From Methanoregulaceae archaeon (GTDB lineage Bacteria > Armatimonadota > Fimbriimonadia > Fimbriimonadales > Fimbriimonadaceae), in the NCBI GenBank assembly GCA_020850325.1, contig JADZEW010000016.1:124001-188000 (forward strand): DNA of 64,000 nucleotides. Reading direction: 5' to 3'. The first letter of the stretch is position 1; every line of letters starts with the position of its first letter. Position numbers and translations under genes: made by a program. The notes under the pieces were generated by a model. That model was not told the DNA's origin. It worked only from the letters and a program-made list of their open reading frames with translations, and ran no database searches. Positions 57,513 through 64,000 of the stretch are shown piece by piece.

Positions 57513-58189
57513 AGAAGGTTCGGTCCTTTTTGGGGCGGAGCCGGCGAGCGATGCGCCGCCCGATCATCGCGTGGGTGAGCCGCCAGTTCCACCGCATTTA
57601 CTACCACTGGGCGGGGCCACAGACGTGGGAGGTCAACCAGTTCCTCAGCGTCAAGGTGCTCAAGTGCCCGTTCGATCTCTGGATCTATCAAGAGATTCTC
57701 TTCGAGACCAAACCCGAACTCATCATCGAGTGCGGCACGTTCAACGGGGGCAGCACGCTGTACTTCGCGACGATGCTGGACATCCTCGGCCAGGGCGAGA
57801 TCGTGAGCATCGACATCTCTCCGCAGGAGGGCCTGCCGACCCACCCCCGCGCGCGGTTCATCAAAGCCTCGTCGGTCGCACCGGAGATCGTGGCCGAGAT
57901 GACGGCGCTGTCTCAAGGCAAGCGCACGATGGTGATCTTGGACTCGGATCACTCCTGTGACCACGTGATCAAGGAGCTTCGCGCCTATGCGGGATTGGTC
58001 ACGCCGGGGTGCTACCTGGTGGTCGAGGATGGGAACATCAACGGGCACCCGGTATTCCGAAAGCATGGACCGGGGCCGACGGAGGCGCTGGAAATCTTCC
58101 ATCGCGAGAACCGCGACTTCGAAGTCGACCAGAGCCGCGAGCGGCACTTGGTGAGCTTCAACCCCGGCGGATACTTGCGCAGGAAGTAG
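57509..58189 (+). CDS. CmcI/rhamnosyl O-methyltransferase family protein
   Basis: About 226 residues of the CmcI family (PF04989-type), originally called cephalosporin hydroxylase and now known as SAM-dependent O-methyltransferases acting on sugars. Visible features are YYHWAGPQTWEVNQFLSVKV, the SAM-binding region LIIECGTFNGGSTLYFATML and ILDSDHSCDHVIKELRAYAG. TTG at 57509 overlaps the PhyH stop; TTG at 57497 would add four residues. The basic N-terminus (RRAMRRPIIAWVSRQFHR) is not a clear signal. A PhyH gene precedes it directly. Role and acceptor unknown. Confidence 0.82.
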   Translation: MKKVRSFLGRSRRAMRRPIIAWVSRQFHRIYYHWAGPQTWEVNQFLSVKVLKCPFDLWIYQEILFETKPELIIECGTFNGGSTLYFATMLDILGQGEIVSIDISPQEGLPTHPRARFIKASSVAPEIVAEMTALSQGKRTMVILDSDHSCDHVIKELRAYAGLVTPGCYLVVEDGNINGHPVFRKHGPGPTEALEIFHRENRDFEVDQSRERHLVSFNPGGYLRRK

Positions 58190-58229
58190 AACATTGCGTC
58201 GGGCTCGGATTAGGTTCCAAATCACGAGA

Positions 58230-58282
58230 TGCGCAGGGCCTCGTCCTTCGCTAGGCTCGGACTCGAAACCTGCGCCTACAGT
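58230..58282. repeat. Third palindromic element, copy 2 (inverted)
   Basis: Begins TGCGCAGGGCCTCGTC (58230-58245) and ends TCGAAACCTGCGCCTACAGT (58263-58282), the reverse complement of the ends of the 39637 copy. The middle part differs. It is followed by TCTAACCACGAGGCGCGCGA, part of the hairpin-tail sequence. Confidence 0.75.
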
Positions 58283-58359
58283 TGGGAACCGCCTCGTGCC
58301 CCGCGGCAGATTGCTCGGATTTGCTTGGATGGCGTCTAACCACGAGGCGCGCGAGGGGC

Positions 58360-58365
58360 TAAAAT
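58360..58365 (+). promoter_or_regulatory. Candidate -10 of the sugar-permease gene (leaderless spacing)
   Basis: TAAAAT with six bases before the ATG at 58372. Confidence 0.45.
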
Positions 58366-58371
58366 GCGCCC

Positions 58372-59916
58372 ATGGGTTTGGTGGGACGAGTGGGCCGAAA
58401 GCGGTGGCGGGCACGCATCGCGATGGCCGTCGTCTACTTCATCCTCTCCCTCGGCGCGTTGACTACGCTCTACCCCTTCGCGATCATGGTCTCGACCGGC
58501 TTCAAGGGCCCGACCGACCAGAATGACCCGAGCCTGATCCCACCCTACTGGTCAAACCTGGCGAACGACGAGGAGCCGGGCAGGCTCGACCCGAAGTCGC
58601 TCCTCGGCAAGTACCTCGCCGACAAGTACGCTGGGGATCAGAGCCAGATCGCCAGCACGCGCGGCGGCCCCACCGAGACGAAGGATTACGAGCAGTTCCT
58701 CATGGAACTGCCCCTCGACCACTGGGCGGCCGGGTTCCGCACCGCGCCGAACCAGGTCACCGGCCGCCTCTCGCTGCGCTATCAATCCTGGCTGCGAGCC
58801 AAGTACCGCACCATCGACGACCTGAACCGCGCTTACATCGAAGAGCACACCGCCTTTCAAACCGTACAGCCGCCCGCCGAACTGCTCGAACGCGCCAACT
58901 GGCAGGCGGCGGACACCCCCAAGTACCGGGAGTGGCTGGAGTTCAAAGCCACCCTCCCCGCCGAGTTCCGCTTGCCGGTGCGCGGACAGCGCATGTGGCA
59001 GGAGTATCTGCGCGCGAAGTTCGAGAACCAGTTCGACCGCGTTCCCGCCGAGTTCGTCGGCCAAGCCACCAGGTTCGAGGCGGTCCCCCTGCCGAACGAC
59101 TTCAGCACCGGCCTTCCACTTGCCTTCCGCCAGACGGTCCCCAAGCGTTATCAGGGCAAGTTCGTCGAGGACCACTGGGGCGGACCGATGCCGATTGAAG
59201 CCTATGAGGGCGACTTCGTCGCGCGTCAAGCCGAGACGCTGCGTCGGGAGTTCACCACCCGCAACTACCGCTACGTGCTGGATTACATCGCGCTGAACGG
59301 GCGCGCCCTGTGGAACACCGCGCTCTTCTGCATCCTCGCGATCCTCACCCAACTGACCGTGAACCCGCTCGCGGCGTACGCGCTATCACGGTATCCGATT
59401 CGGGCGTCGGGCAAGATCCTGCTATTCCTGCTGGCGACCATGGCGTTCCCCGCCGAGGTAGCGATGATTCCCTCGTTCCTGCTGCTGAAGGACCTCGGCC
59501 TGCTGAACACGTTCGCCGCGCTGGTGCTGCCGACGGCGGCCAGCGGCTACATGATCTATCTGCTCAAAGGCTTCTTCGACTCGCTGCCCCCCGAACTCTT
59601 CGAGAGCGGGCAGATCGACGGAGCGAAGGAGTCCACGATGATGTTCCGCATTGCGATGCCGCTCAGTAAGCCGGTGCTCGGCTACCTTGCGCTGATGGCG
59701 TTCATGGGCGCGTACGGTGCTTTCCTGTACGCGTTCTTGGTCGCCCAAGATCAGCGCGTGTGGACCCTGATGGTGTTCATCTACCAGCTGCAGAACACGG
59801 CTCCCAAAGCGGTGATGATGGCGGCGCTGACGCTAGCCGCGATCCCGACACTCTTCGTGTTCCTCATCGCCCAGCGTGCGATCCTCCGCGGCATCATCTT
59901 GCCCGGCGAAAAGTAG
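58372..59916 (+). CDS. Carbohydrate ABC transporter permease (MalG type) with large periplasmic insertion
   Basis: A 514-residue inner-membrane subunit of a binding-protein-dependent sugar importer. TM1 is about 17-42. Unlike MalG (about 300 residues), about 235 extra residues (roughly 62-297) are inserted before TM2 (NGRALWNTALFCILAILTQL). The insertion is soluble and contains YQSWLRAKYRTIDDLNRAY, a phrase like one in GH42-type galactosidases. The EAA loop that contacts the ATPase is ESGQIDGAKESTMMFRIAMP. No binding protein or ATPase gene is adjacent. The insertion may bind ligand or the solute receptor; this is inference. Confidence 0.88.
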   Translation: MGLVGRVGRKRWRARIAMAVVYFILSLGALTTLYPFAIMVSTGFKGPTDQNDPSLIPPYWSNLANDEEPGRLDPKSLLGKYLADKYAGDQSQIASTRGGPTETKDYEQFLMELPLDHWAAGFRTAPNQVTGRLSLRYQSWLRAKYRTIDDLNRAYIEEHTAFQTVQPPAELLERANWQAADTPKYREWLEFKATLPAEFRLPVRGQRMWQEYLRAKFENQFDRVPAEFVGQATRFEAVPLPNDFSTGLPLAFRQTVPKRYQGKFVEDHWGGPMPIEAYEGDFVARQAETLRREFTTRNYRYVLDYIALNGRALWNTALFCILAILTQLTVNPLAAYALSRYPIRASGKILLFLLATMAFPAEVAMIPSFLLLKDLGLLNTFAALVLPTAASGYMIYLLKGFFDSLPPELFESGQIDGAKESTMMFRIAMPLSKPVLGYLALMAFMGAYGAFLYAFLVAQDQRVWTLMVFIYQLQNTAPKAVMMAALTLAAIPTLFVFLIAQRAILRGIILPGEK

Positions 59917-59968
59917 ATCGATCGTTCCCTCACCCAACAAGCAGTAGTGGTCTCTGGTCAATCAATGC

Positions 59969-59974
59969 GATAAT
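59969..59974 (+). promoter_or_regulatory. Candidate -10 of the 59980 gene (leaderless spacing)
   Basis: GATAAT with five bases before the ATG at 59980. Confidence 0.45.
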
Positions 59975-59979
59975 GGCGC

Positions 59980-61281
59980 ATGGCGAAGAAGCGGAGATTT
60001 GCGCCGTGGAAGCTGGCGATCGGCCTCGTTGTCGTGATCGTTGGCGGGGGTTGGGGCACGCTCAAAATCGCCGAAGTACGAGCTACCGCCGAGGCCGAAC
60101 GCGCAGCCTCTAGGCTGCGCAAGTTGGGCTACCCCACCACGATCGCCGAGTTCCGGGCGCGCCTGCCCAAGGACGGCCCCGACAACGCCGCACCGCTGTA
60201 CAAAGAAGCCATCGCGCTTATGGAGCAGATCGGCACGCCCAAGTTCGACTTCTCCACGCCCGACGGCAAGATCGACGAGCAGAAGCGCATCGCGGTCGTT
60301 ACGGCCATGGAGCCCGTCTACCAGCTGCTGACCCGAGCGGCCGAACTGCCACGATGCACCTTCGACCGCAAGTGGGAAGATGCGTTCAACGTGCCGTTTC
60401 CCGAGTTCGCGCACATGCGGAACTTCGGCCGCATTTGCACGGCTCGCGCCGAGGACGCCAGCTCAAAGGGCAACTGGGAAATCGCCCTCGACAGCTTGGC
60501 GATCGGGGCCAAGATCGCCAACCACGCGCGGGAGCCGAGCCTGATTGCTCACCTTGTGGCGACCGCCGGGGAGTCGGTGACCATGAAGTCGTTCTACAAC
60601 GTCCTCATCCGACACCGTAGGGATCCGCGGTTCCTGAGCGCGGCCCGGAAGTGGCTCGCCGCCTTGCCTCCCCCCACCGACCGCCAGCGGGCGCATGACT
60701 TCGAAATCGTGGGCTTCCGCGCGGGACTGGACGAGATCGCGAAGGACCCGAAGGCGTTCCCCGTCGAGCAGGATTCGTGGGAGGGCTACCTGGTCACCGG
60801 CTATTTGCGAATGCCGCTGGGCCGCCGGTCGGTCGAGGCGCTCTATCTCAACCGCATGGCCAACGCGCTCGAAGACCCGTACGAGGATCCGTGGCAGGAT
60901 CTCCAGCGGTGGAGAGATCTCGATGCGGTGTTCGAGTCAGACAAGTCTCTGCTCGGACGCGTCACCTCGATCTTCGGACCGGTGTACGCGCAGGCCCAAG
61001 TTGCCTTCGCCCGCGGCGCAACCCACCGACGTATGGCGGACGTCGCGCTCTGGGTGTGCGAGCAGCGGGTGCAGCTCGGCACGTTCCCGTATCAGCTCCC
61101 TGACCAAGAGCGATTCCACGACCCGTGGACCGGCAAGCGGTTCATCTACTCGACCAGTGGCGACCAGTTCAGGATTCGCTCGGTGGGACCCAACAAGGTC
61201 GATGACGGCGGGCAGACTTCGGGCGGAGGCACGCGCACCGATGACGATGAAGTGATCATCGATCCGGCTAAGGTACGTTAA
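59980..61281 (+). CDS. Membrane-anchored protein of unknown function
   Basis: A 433-residue protein with one N-terminal transmembrane segment (LAIGLVVVIVGGGWGTL) and a long helical soluble domain (AEAERAASRLRKLGYPTTIAEF, and NWEIALDSLAIGAKIANHA). The C-terminal end QFRIRSVGPNKVDDGG resembles the end of pseudopilin-type or Planctomycete hypothetical proteins. I cannot name the family. GATAAT lies five bases before the ATG. It overlaps the convergent H-X9-DG gene by 14 bases. Confidence 0.72.
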   Translation: MAKKRRFAPWKLAIGLVVVIVGGGWGTLKIAEVRATAEAERAASRLRKLGYPTTIAEFRARLPKDGPDNAAPLYKEAIALMEQIGTPKFDFSTPDGKIDEQKRIAVVTAMEPVYQLLTRAAELPRCTFDRKWEDAFNVPFPEFAHMRNFGRICTARAEDASSKGNWEIALDSLAIGAKIANHAREPSLIAHLVATAGESVTMKSFYNVLIRHRRDPRFLSAARKWLAALPPPTDRQRAHDFEIVGFRAGLDEIAKDPKAFPVEQDSWEGYLVTGYLRMPLGRRSVEALYLNRMANALEDPYEDPWQDLQRWRDLDAVFESDKSLLGRVTSIFGPVYAQAQVAFARGATHRRMADVALWVCEQRVQLGTFPYQLPDQERFHDPWTGKRFIYSTSGDQFRIRSVGPNKVDDGGQTSGGGTRTDDDEVIIDPAKVR

Positions 61282-61798
61282 GCGTCTCGACGTGGCCATC
61301 GACGAACGCGACATTGTTGGCGCGCTGGTTGCGGTGCCGCCCTGGCCGAGGCACTTCTGCCGGATCAGCGACGACCCCAAACGCGGTCGCCTTAGAATCA
61401 AACAGCAGCGGAGTGCGCGTCGGATTGTCGATCTTGTCCAGCACCGCCCCATCGACTTCCTTCGATAGGGCATAACCGCTCGATCGAGGATCGACTCGCC
61501 GCTGCGCGGGGCATGAGTAGGTCAGTTCGTCCGGCTCGTAGGGCTCGAGGAGTGTGTCCCAGCCCTCGGCGGGCAACAAACCTCCGTTCTCCTCGGCGTA
61601 AAGGAAGGACGCTCGCGACAATCGCCGAAGGTGGTCCATGCAGGTGTTCGTCTGCATCGACTGGCCCGCGCTGGAGAGGATCGGCGCGATGATCGCGGCC
61701 CCGGCGCACAGCAGGGCGGCGAGGCACCCGACGATACCGAGGGTCCAACTGACCTTGATTCCCTTTTCCGGAACGTGGATCGGGCTGGGCTCGCTCAT
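61268..61798 (-). CDS. H-X9-DG-motif membrane protein without pilin signal
   Basis: A 176-residue protein with one N-terminal transmembrane helix (WTLGIVGCLAALLCAGAAIIAPIL) rather than a prepilin signal. The C-terminal motif HRNQRANNVAFVDGHVE is the H-X9-DG-like element seen in the DUF1559-type pseudopilins and their relatives. It may be a diverged pseudopilin that has lost its cleavage site, or a stand-alone protein with the same C-terminal fold. The ATG shares one base with the stop of the response regulator gene (TGATG), so it is translated with it. Confidence 0.8.
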   Translation of the reverse strand: MSEPSPIHVPEKGIKVSWTLGIVGCLAALLCAGAAIIAPILSSAGQSMQTNTCMDHLRRLSRASFLYAEENGGLLPAEGWDTLLEPYEPDELTYSCPAQRRVDPRSSGYALSKEVDGAVLDKIDNPTRTPLLFDSKATAFGVVADPAEVPRPGRHRNQRANNVAFVDGHVETLNVP

Positions 61799-62457
61799 CA
61801 GTCGCGATCCACAAGCCGCGCCTTCACGGCCTTCATCGCGGCCTCGGTCCGGCTGTTGACCTGCAGCGCCTTGAGGATGTTGGACACGTGGTTCTTCACC
61901 GTCTTTTCGGCGATGCCGAGGCGGCTCGCGATTTCTTTGTTACGCAGACCCTGCGCCACCAAGTCGAGGATCTCGGCCTCGCGGTCGCTGAGTACGAACA
62001 GTTCGGTGTCGTCGGTGTCCTCGTCTTCCTTCACGCGGCGGAAGTCTTCGAGCACTTTGGCCGCGATCTTCGGCGTGATCTTCGCCTCGCCGCGGTAGGC
62101 GAGCCGCACTGCGTCGACGACGTCGTTGGGCATGGAGGTCTTCAGCAAGTAGCCGAGCGCCCCCGCGCGGAACGCCTGAAAGACCGTGTCATCGTCTTCG
62201 TGGCTGGTCAGAATCACGACGGCGACGTCCTTTTCCTGGCGAAGAAGACGCTTGATCAGCTCGAGGCCGTCCATGCGCGGCATGCTGATGTCGGTGAGAA
62301 GCACGTCGGGCGGATCGGCAAGGCACTCGTCGAGGGCTTCGCGACCGTCCTGGCAGACGGCGACCAACTCGCACTCGGTCATGAGCTTGAGGGTCTTTTG
62401 CAGAACAGAACGCCAAGCTGGCTCGTCTTCGGCCACCACTACGCGGATCGTGGACAT
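61798..62457 (-). CDS. NarL/FixJ-family response regulator
   Basis: A 219-residue two-component regulator. The receiver domain (about 1-120) has the acidic pair AEDE, phosphorylation site Asp56 (LLTDISMPRMDG), and Lys in YLLKTSMPNDV. The C-terminal LuxR-type helix-turn-helix is VLSDREAEILDLVAQG and IASRLGIAEKTVKNHVSNIL. The partner histidine kinase is not in the window. TATACT stands seven bases before the ATG. A perfect 14-bp palindrome is in the divergent spacer to accD and could be an autoregulatory operator. Confidence 0.95.
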   Translation of the reverse strand: MSTIRVVVAEDEPAWRSVLQKTLKLMTECELVAVCQDGREALDECLADPPDVLLTDISMPRMDGLELIKRLLRQEKDVAVVILTSHEDDDTVFQAFRAGALGYLLKTSMPNDVVDAVRLAYRGEAKITPKIAAKVLEDFRRVKEDEDTDDTELFVLSDREAEILDLVAQGLRNKEIASRLGIAEKTVKNHVSNILKALQVNSRTEAAMKAVKARLVDRD

Positions 62458-62464
62458 GTCCGAG

Positions 62465-62470
62465 AGTATA
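62465..62470 (-). promoter_or_regulatory. Candidate -10 of the response regulator gene (leaderless spacing)
   Basis: TATACT on the minus strand, seven bases before the ATG at 62457. Confidence 0.5.
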
Positions 62471-62479
62471 GCGCGGGTA

Positions 62480-62493
62480 ACCTACCGGTAGGT
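62480..62493. promoter_or_regulatory. Perfect 14-bp palindrome between response regulator and accD
   Basis: ACCTACCGGTAGGT is its own reverse complement and lies 11 bases before the accD ATG and just upstream of the response regulator -10. A candidate operator for a dimeric regulator. Confidence 0.5.
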
Positions 62494-62504
62494 AGCGAAC
62501 ACTT

Positions 62505-63281
62505 ATGAGCGCGTTTCTTCAATGTGCGGGATGCAAGAAGATCCTGTTCGCGGCCGAGTTTGAGCAGAACTTGCGCGTGTGCCAGTATTGCGGGCACCAT
62601 CATCGGCTCCCCGCGCGAGATCGCATTCTGCTTACCTTCGACCCCGACTCCTTTGTGGAGATGGACGCGGAACTGCGTTCGGGGAACCCCCTTCAGTTTC
62701 CGGATTATCAAGAGAAGCGCGAAGCCGCGGAGGCCAAAACGGGCTCGTTCGACTCGATCGTCAGCGGATACGCCGCGCTGGGCGGCGTCCGGGTGGTGAC
62801 CGCCGTTTCCGACTTCGCGTTCATGGGCGGCTCGATGGGCTCGGTGGCGGGTGAGAAGATCACGCGCACCTTGGAGCGCGCCGCCGAAGAGCGGATTCCT
62901 GCCGTGATCTTTACGACTTCGGGTGGAGCGCGCATGCAGGAAGGGTTGCTGTCGCTGATGCAAATGGCGAAGACCACCGCCGCCGTCCAGCGGTGCAACG
63001 AAGCCGGCGCGCCGTACATCTGCGTGTTCACCGACCCCACCATGGCAGGTGTACTCGCCTCGTACGCTTCGGTCGCGGACGTGATTCTCGCCGAGCCGAA
63101 GGCGCTGATTGGTCTGGCCGGGGCGCGGGTTTCGAAGCAGGCGGGCGTGTCGAAGATTCCCGACGACTTCCAGACGACTGAGTTCGTGTTCAACCACGGC
63201 CTCATCGACCGAATCGTGCCCCGCAAGGAACTGCGCAATACGCTGGTGTCGCTGGTTCGGATGTTGGGCAACGCGGCGTAG
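62505..63281 (+). CDS. accD: Acetyl-CoA carboxylase carboxyltransferase subunit beta
   Basis: Forms malonyl-CoA with AccA in fatty acid synthesis. The 258-residue protein has the N-terminal zinc ribbon (Cys7, Cys10, Cys26, Cys29) and the crotonase-like core with DFAFMGGSMGSVAGEKI, TTSGGARMQEGLLSLMQMAK and PTMAGVLASYASVADVILAEP. It is shorter than E. coli AccD (304 residues) but contains all core motifs. The accA gene is not adjacent. A 14-bp palindrome lies 11 bases upstream of the ATG. Confidence 0.96.
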   Translation: MSAFLQCAGCKKILFAAEFEQNLRVCQYCGHHHRLPARDRILLTFDPDSFVEMDAELRSGNPLQFPDYQEKREAAEAKTGSFDSIVSGYAALGGVRVVTAVSDFAFMGGSMGSVAGEKITRTLERAAEERIPAVIFTTSGGARMQEGLLSLMQMAKTTAAVQRCNEAGAPYICVFTDPTMAGVLASYASVADVILAEPKALIGLAGARVSKQAGVSKIPDDFQTTEFVFNHGLIDRIVPRKELRNTLVSLVRMLGNAA

Positions 63282-63304
63282 TCTTGGCTAGGGTTTAAGT
63301 AGTT

Positions 63305-63334
63305 GCGAGGGCACGACGCATCCCTCGCCCACAA
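63305..63334 (+). repeat. Covarying-loop hairpin repeat, copy F
   Basis: Stem GCGAGGG, loop CACGACGCAT, stem CCCTCGC, tail CCCACAA: the clearest consensus copy. It lies 24 bases after the accD stop. A weaker related element follows at about 63350-63385 (CTGG, loop TACGAC, CCAG on the minus strand). Confidence 0.85.
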
Positions 63335-63389
63335 GAGACGTAACTAACCACGGAGGGCCCAGGCTGGGTCGTACCAGGGGCTATCAGGG

Positions 63390-64000
63390 CTACTGCGGAG
63401 CGCGGGGGCCGGCCATGCGGAGCGGCATCATCTTCCGAGGCGCAGGCGCGTCGTTGCCCTCGACCGCGCCATACAGGTCGTACGGCTCGGCGTCTTCCAC
63501 CTCAACCTCGATGATGCTCCCAAGCGGAGCCGAACCGCGAGCGAACACCAAACCGTCGATTTCGGGCGCGTCCCGGAACGAGCGTCCGACCACCCAGCCG
63601 TCGCGCTCTTCTTCGACCAGCATCGGCAGCGACTTGCCGATCCAGCCGCGATTAACCGCGAGCGAGATTGACTGTTGGCGGCGCATCAGCCGGTCGTATC
63701 GCTCGTTTTTGAGTTTAAGCGGCACCTGATCGGGCATATCGTGGCTCGGCGTACCCGGCTCTCGGCTGAACTTGAACGCGCCCACGCGGTCGAGCTGCGC
63801 GGCATCGAGAAAGTCGAGCACGCTCTGGAACTCTTCCTCGGTCTCGCCGGGGAAGCCCACGATGAACGTCGTGCGGATGGCCACCTCGGGGATCGACGCT
63901 CGGACCTTCTCGAACAGCCGCAGGTAGCGCTCGCCGTCCCAGGGTCGCTTCATGCGCCGAAGGGTGTCGGGGTGGACGTGCTGAAGCGGGATGTCGATGT
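63390..64000 (-). CDS. rimO: Ribosomal protein S12 methylthiotransferase RimO, 5' end outside window
   Basis: Radical-SAM enzyme that adds a methylthio group to an aspartate of ribosomal protein S12. The visible 200 residues are the C-terminal half: IDIPLQHVHPDTLRRM, TTFIVGFPGETEEEFQ, FKFSREPGTPSHD, and the TRAM domain with FRDAPEIDGLVFARG. The DAPEIDG wording separates it from MiaB. The frame runs through the window edge at 64000 without a start, so the Fe-S N-terminal domain is missing here. The stop codon lies 56 bases downstream of hairpin copy F. Confidence 0.92.
   Translation of the reverse strand, partial: IDIPLQHVHPDTLRRMKRPWDGERYLRLFEKVRASIPEVAIRTTFIVGFPGETEEEFQSVLDFLDAAQLDRVGAFKFSREPGTPSHDMPDQVPLKLKNERYDRLMRRQQSISLAVNRGWIGKSLPMLVEEERDGWVVGRSFRDAPEIDGLVFARGSAPLGSIIEVEVEDAEPYDLYGAVEGNDAPAPRKMMPLRMAGPRAPQ

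Overview
The window reads as a GC-rich chromosome segment from a member of the Armatimonadota, most likely the Fimbriimonadia. The best phylum clue is the secreted pseudopilin at 37611-38498, whose N-terminus (FTLIELLVVIAIIAIL, then LFPVFAQAK) is typical of that group. A proteasome-type ARC ATPase outside Actinobacteria, many Tat-exported DUF1501/DUF1800-type proteins and secreted glycosidases fit a free-living Gram-negative-type heterotroph. There is no rRNA, phage, transposase or CRISPR; the one RNA gene seen is a tRNA-Ala(CGC).

Layout. 1-3378: sugar isomerase GmhA (cut by the window edge), a GT9 heptosyltransferase and lepA on the minus strand. 3421-7106: DUF554 membrane protein, MscS channel and an MFS exporter. 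7114-11402: a CsaA-like protein, then a carotenoid tailoring cluster (GT2 glycosyltransferase, CruF/DUF422 protein, CrtI desaturase, PlsC acyltransferase), which suggests a glycosylated and acylated carotenoid. 11406-18123: GH95 fucosidase, GH78 rhamnosidase and sulfatase, a module for a sulfated fucose/rhamnose polysaccharide. 18201-24577: tRNA-Ala, a monooxygenase-fold protein, malic enzyme MaeB, two unknown proteins and the kynA-kynU tryptophan-degradation pair. 24667-31647: DUF1501, DUF1800 and a small membrane protein, the ARC ATPase, and a CapD-type sugar dehydratase. 31801-35791: frr, a homogentisate-dioxygenase-family protein, and a large secreted glycosidase-like protein. 35854-45102: cyclophilin, pseudopilin, small lipoproteins, a phosphoesterase, two cupins, an MFS protein, a D12 DNA methylase, deoB and an HxlR regulator. 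45159-55944: mnmG, a frame-broken lipoprotein gene, a DUF4434 protein, a cytochrome-linked sugar dehydrogenase, ispH, nhaA, a subtilase and prfB with its +1 frameshift. 56054-64000: an ABC ATPase, a PhyH oxygenase, a CmcI-like methyltransferase, a sugar permease with a giant insertion, an H-X9-DG protein, a NarL-type regulator, accD and rimO (cut by the edge).

Two genome-scale patterns stand out. First, many genes have a -10-like hexamer only 5-7 bases before the start codon, the signature of leaderless mRNAs, while a minority have a clear Shine-Dalgarno sequence. Second, the spaces between genes carry several families of short dispersed repeats: a hairpin family with a conserved loop and compensating stem changes (one copy lies in frame inside the GT9 gene), a degenerate 10-bp tandem repeat, a GAATGTCG-type inverted repeat and a third palindromic element. 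I see no mobilising enzyme in the window. All functional assignments come from reading motifs by eye; no database search was run.
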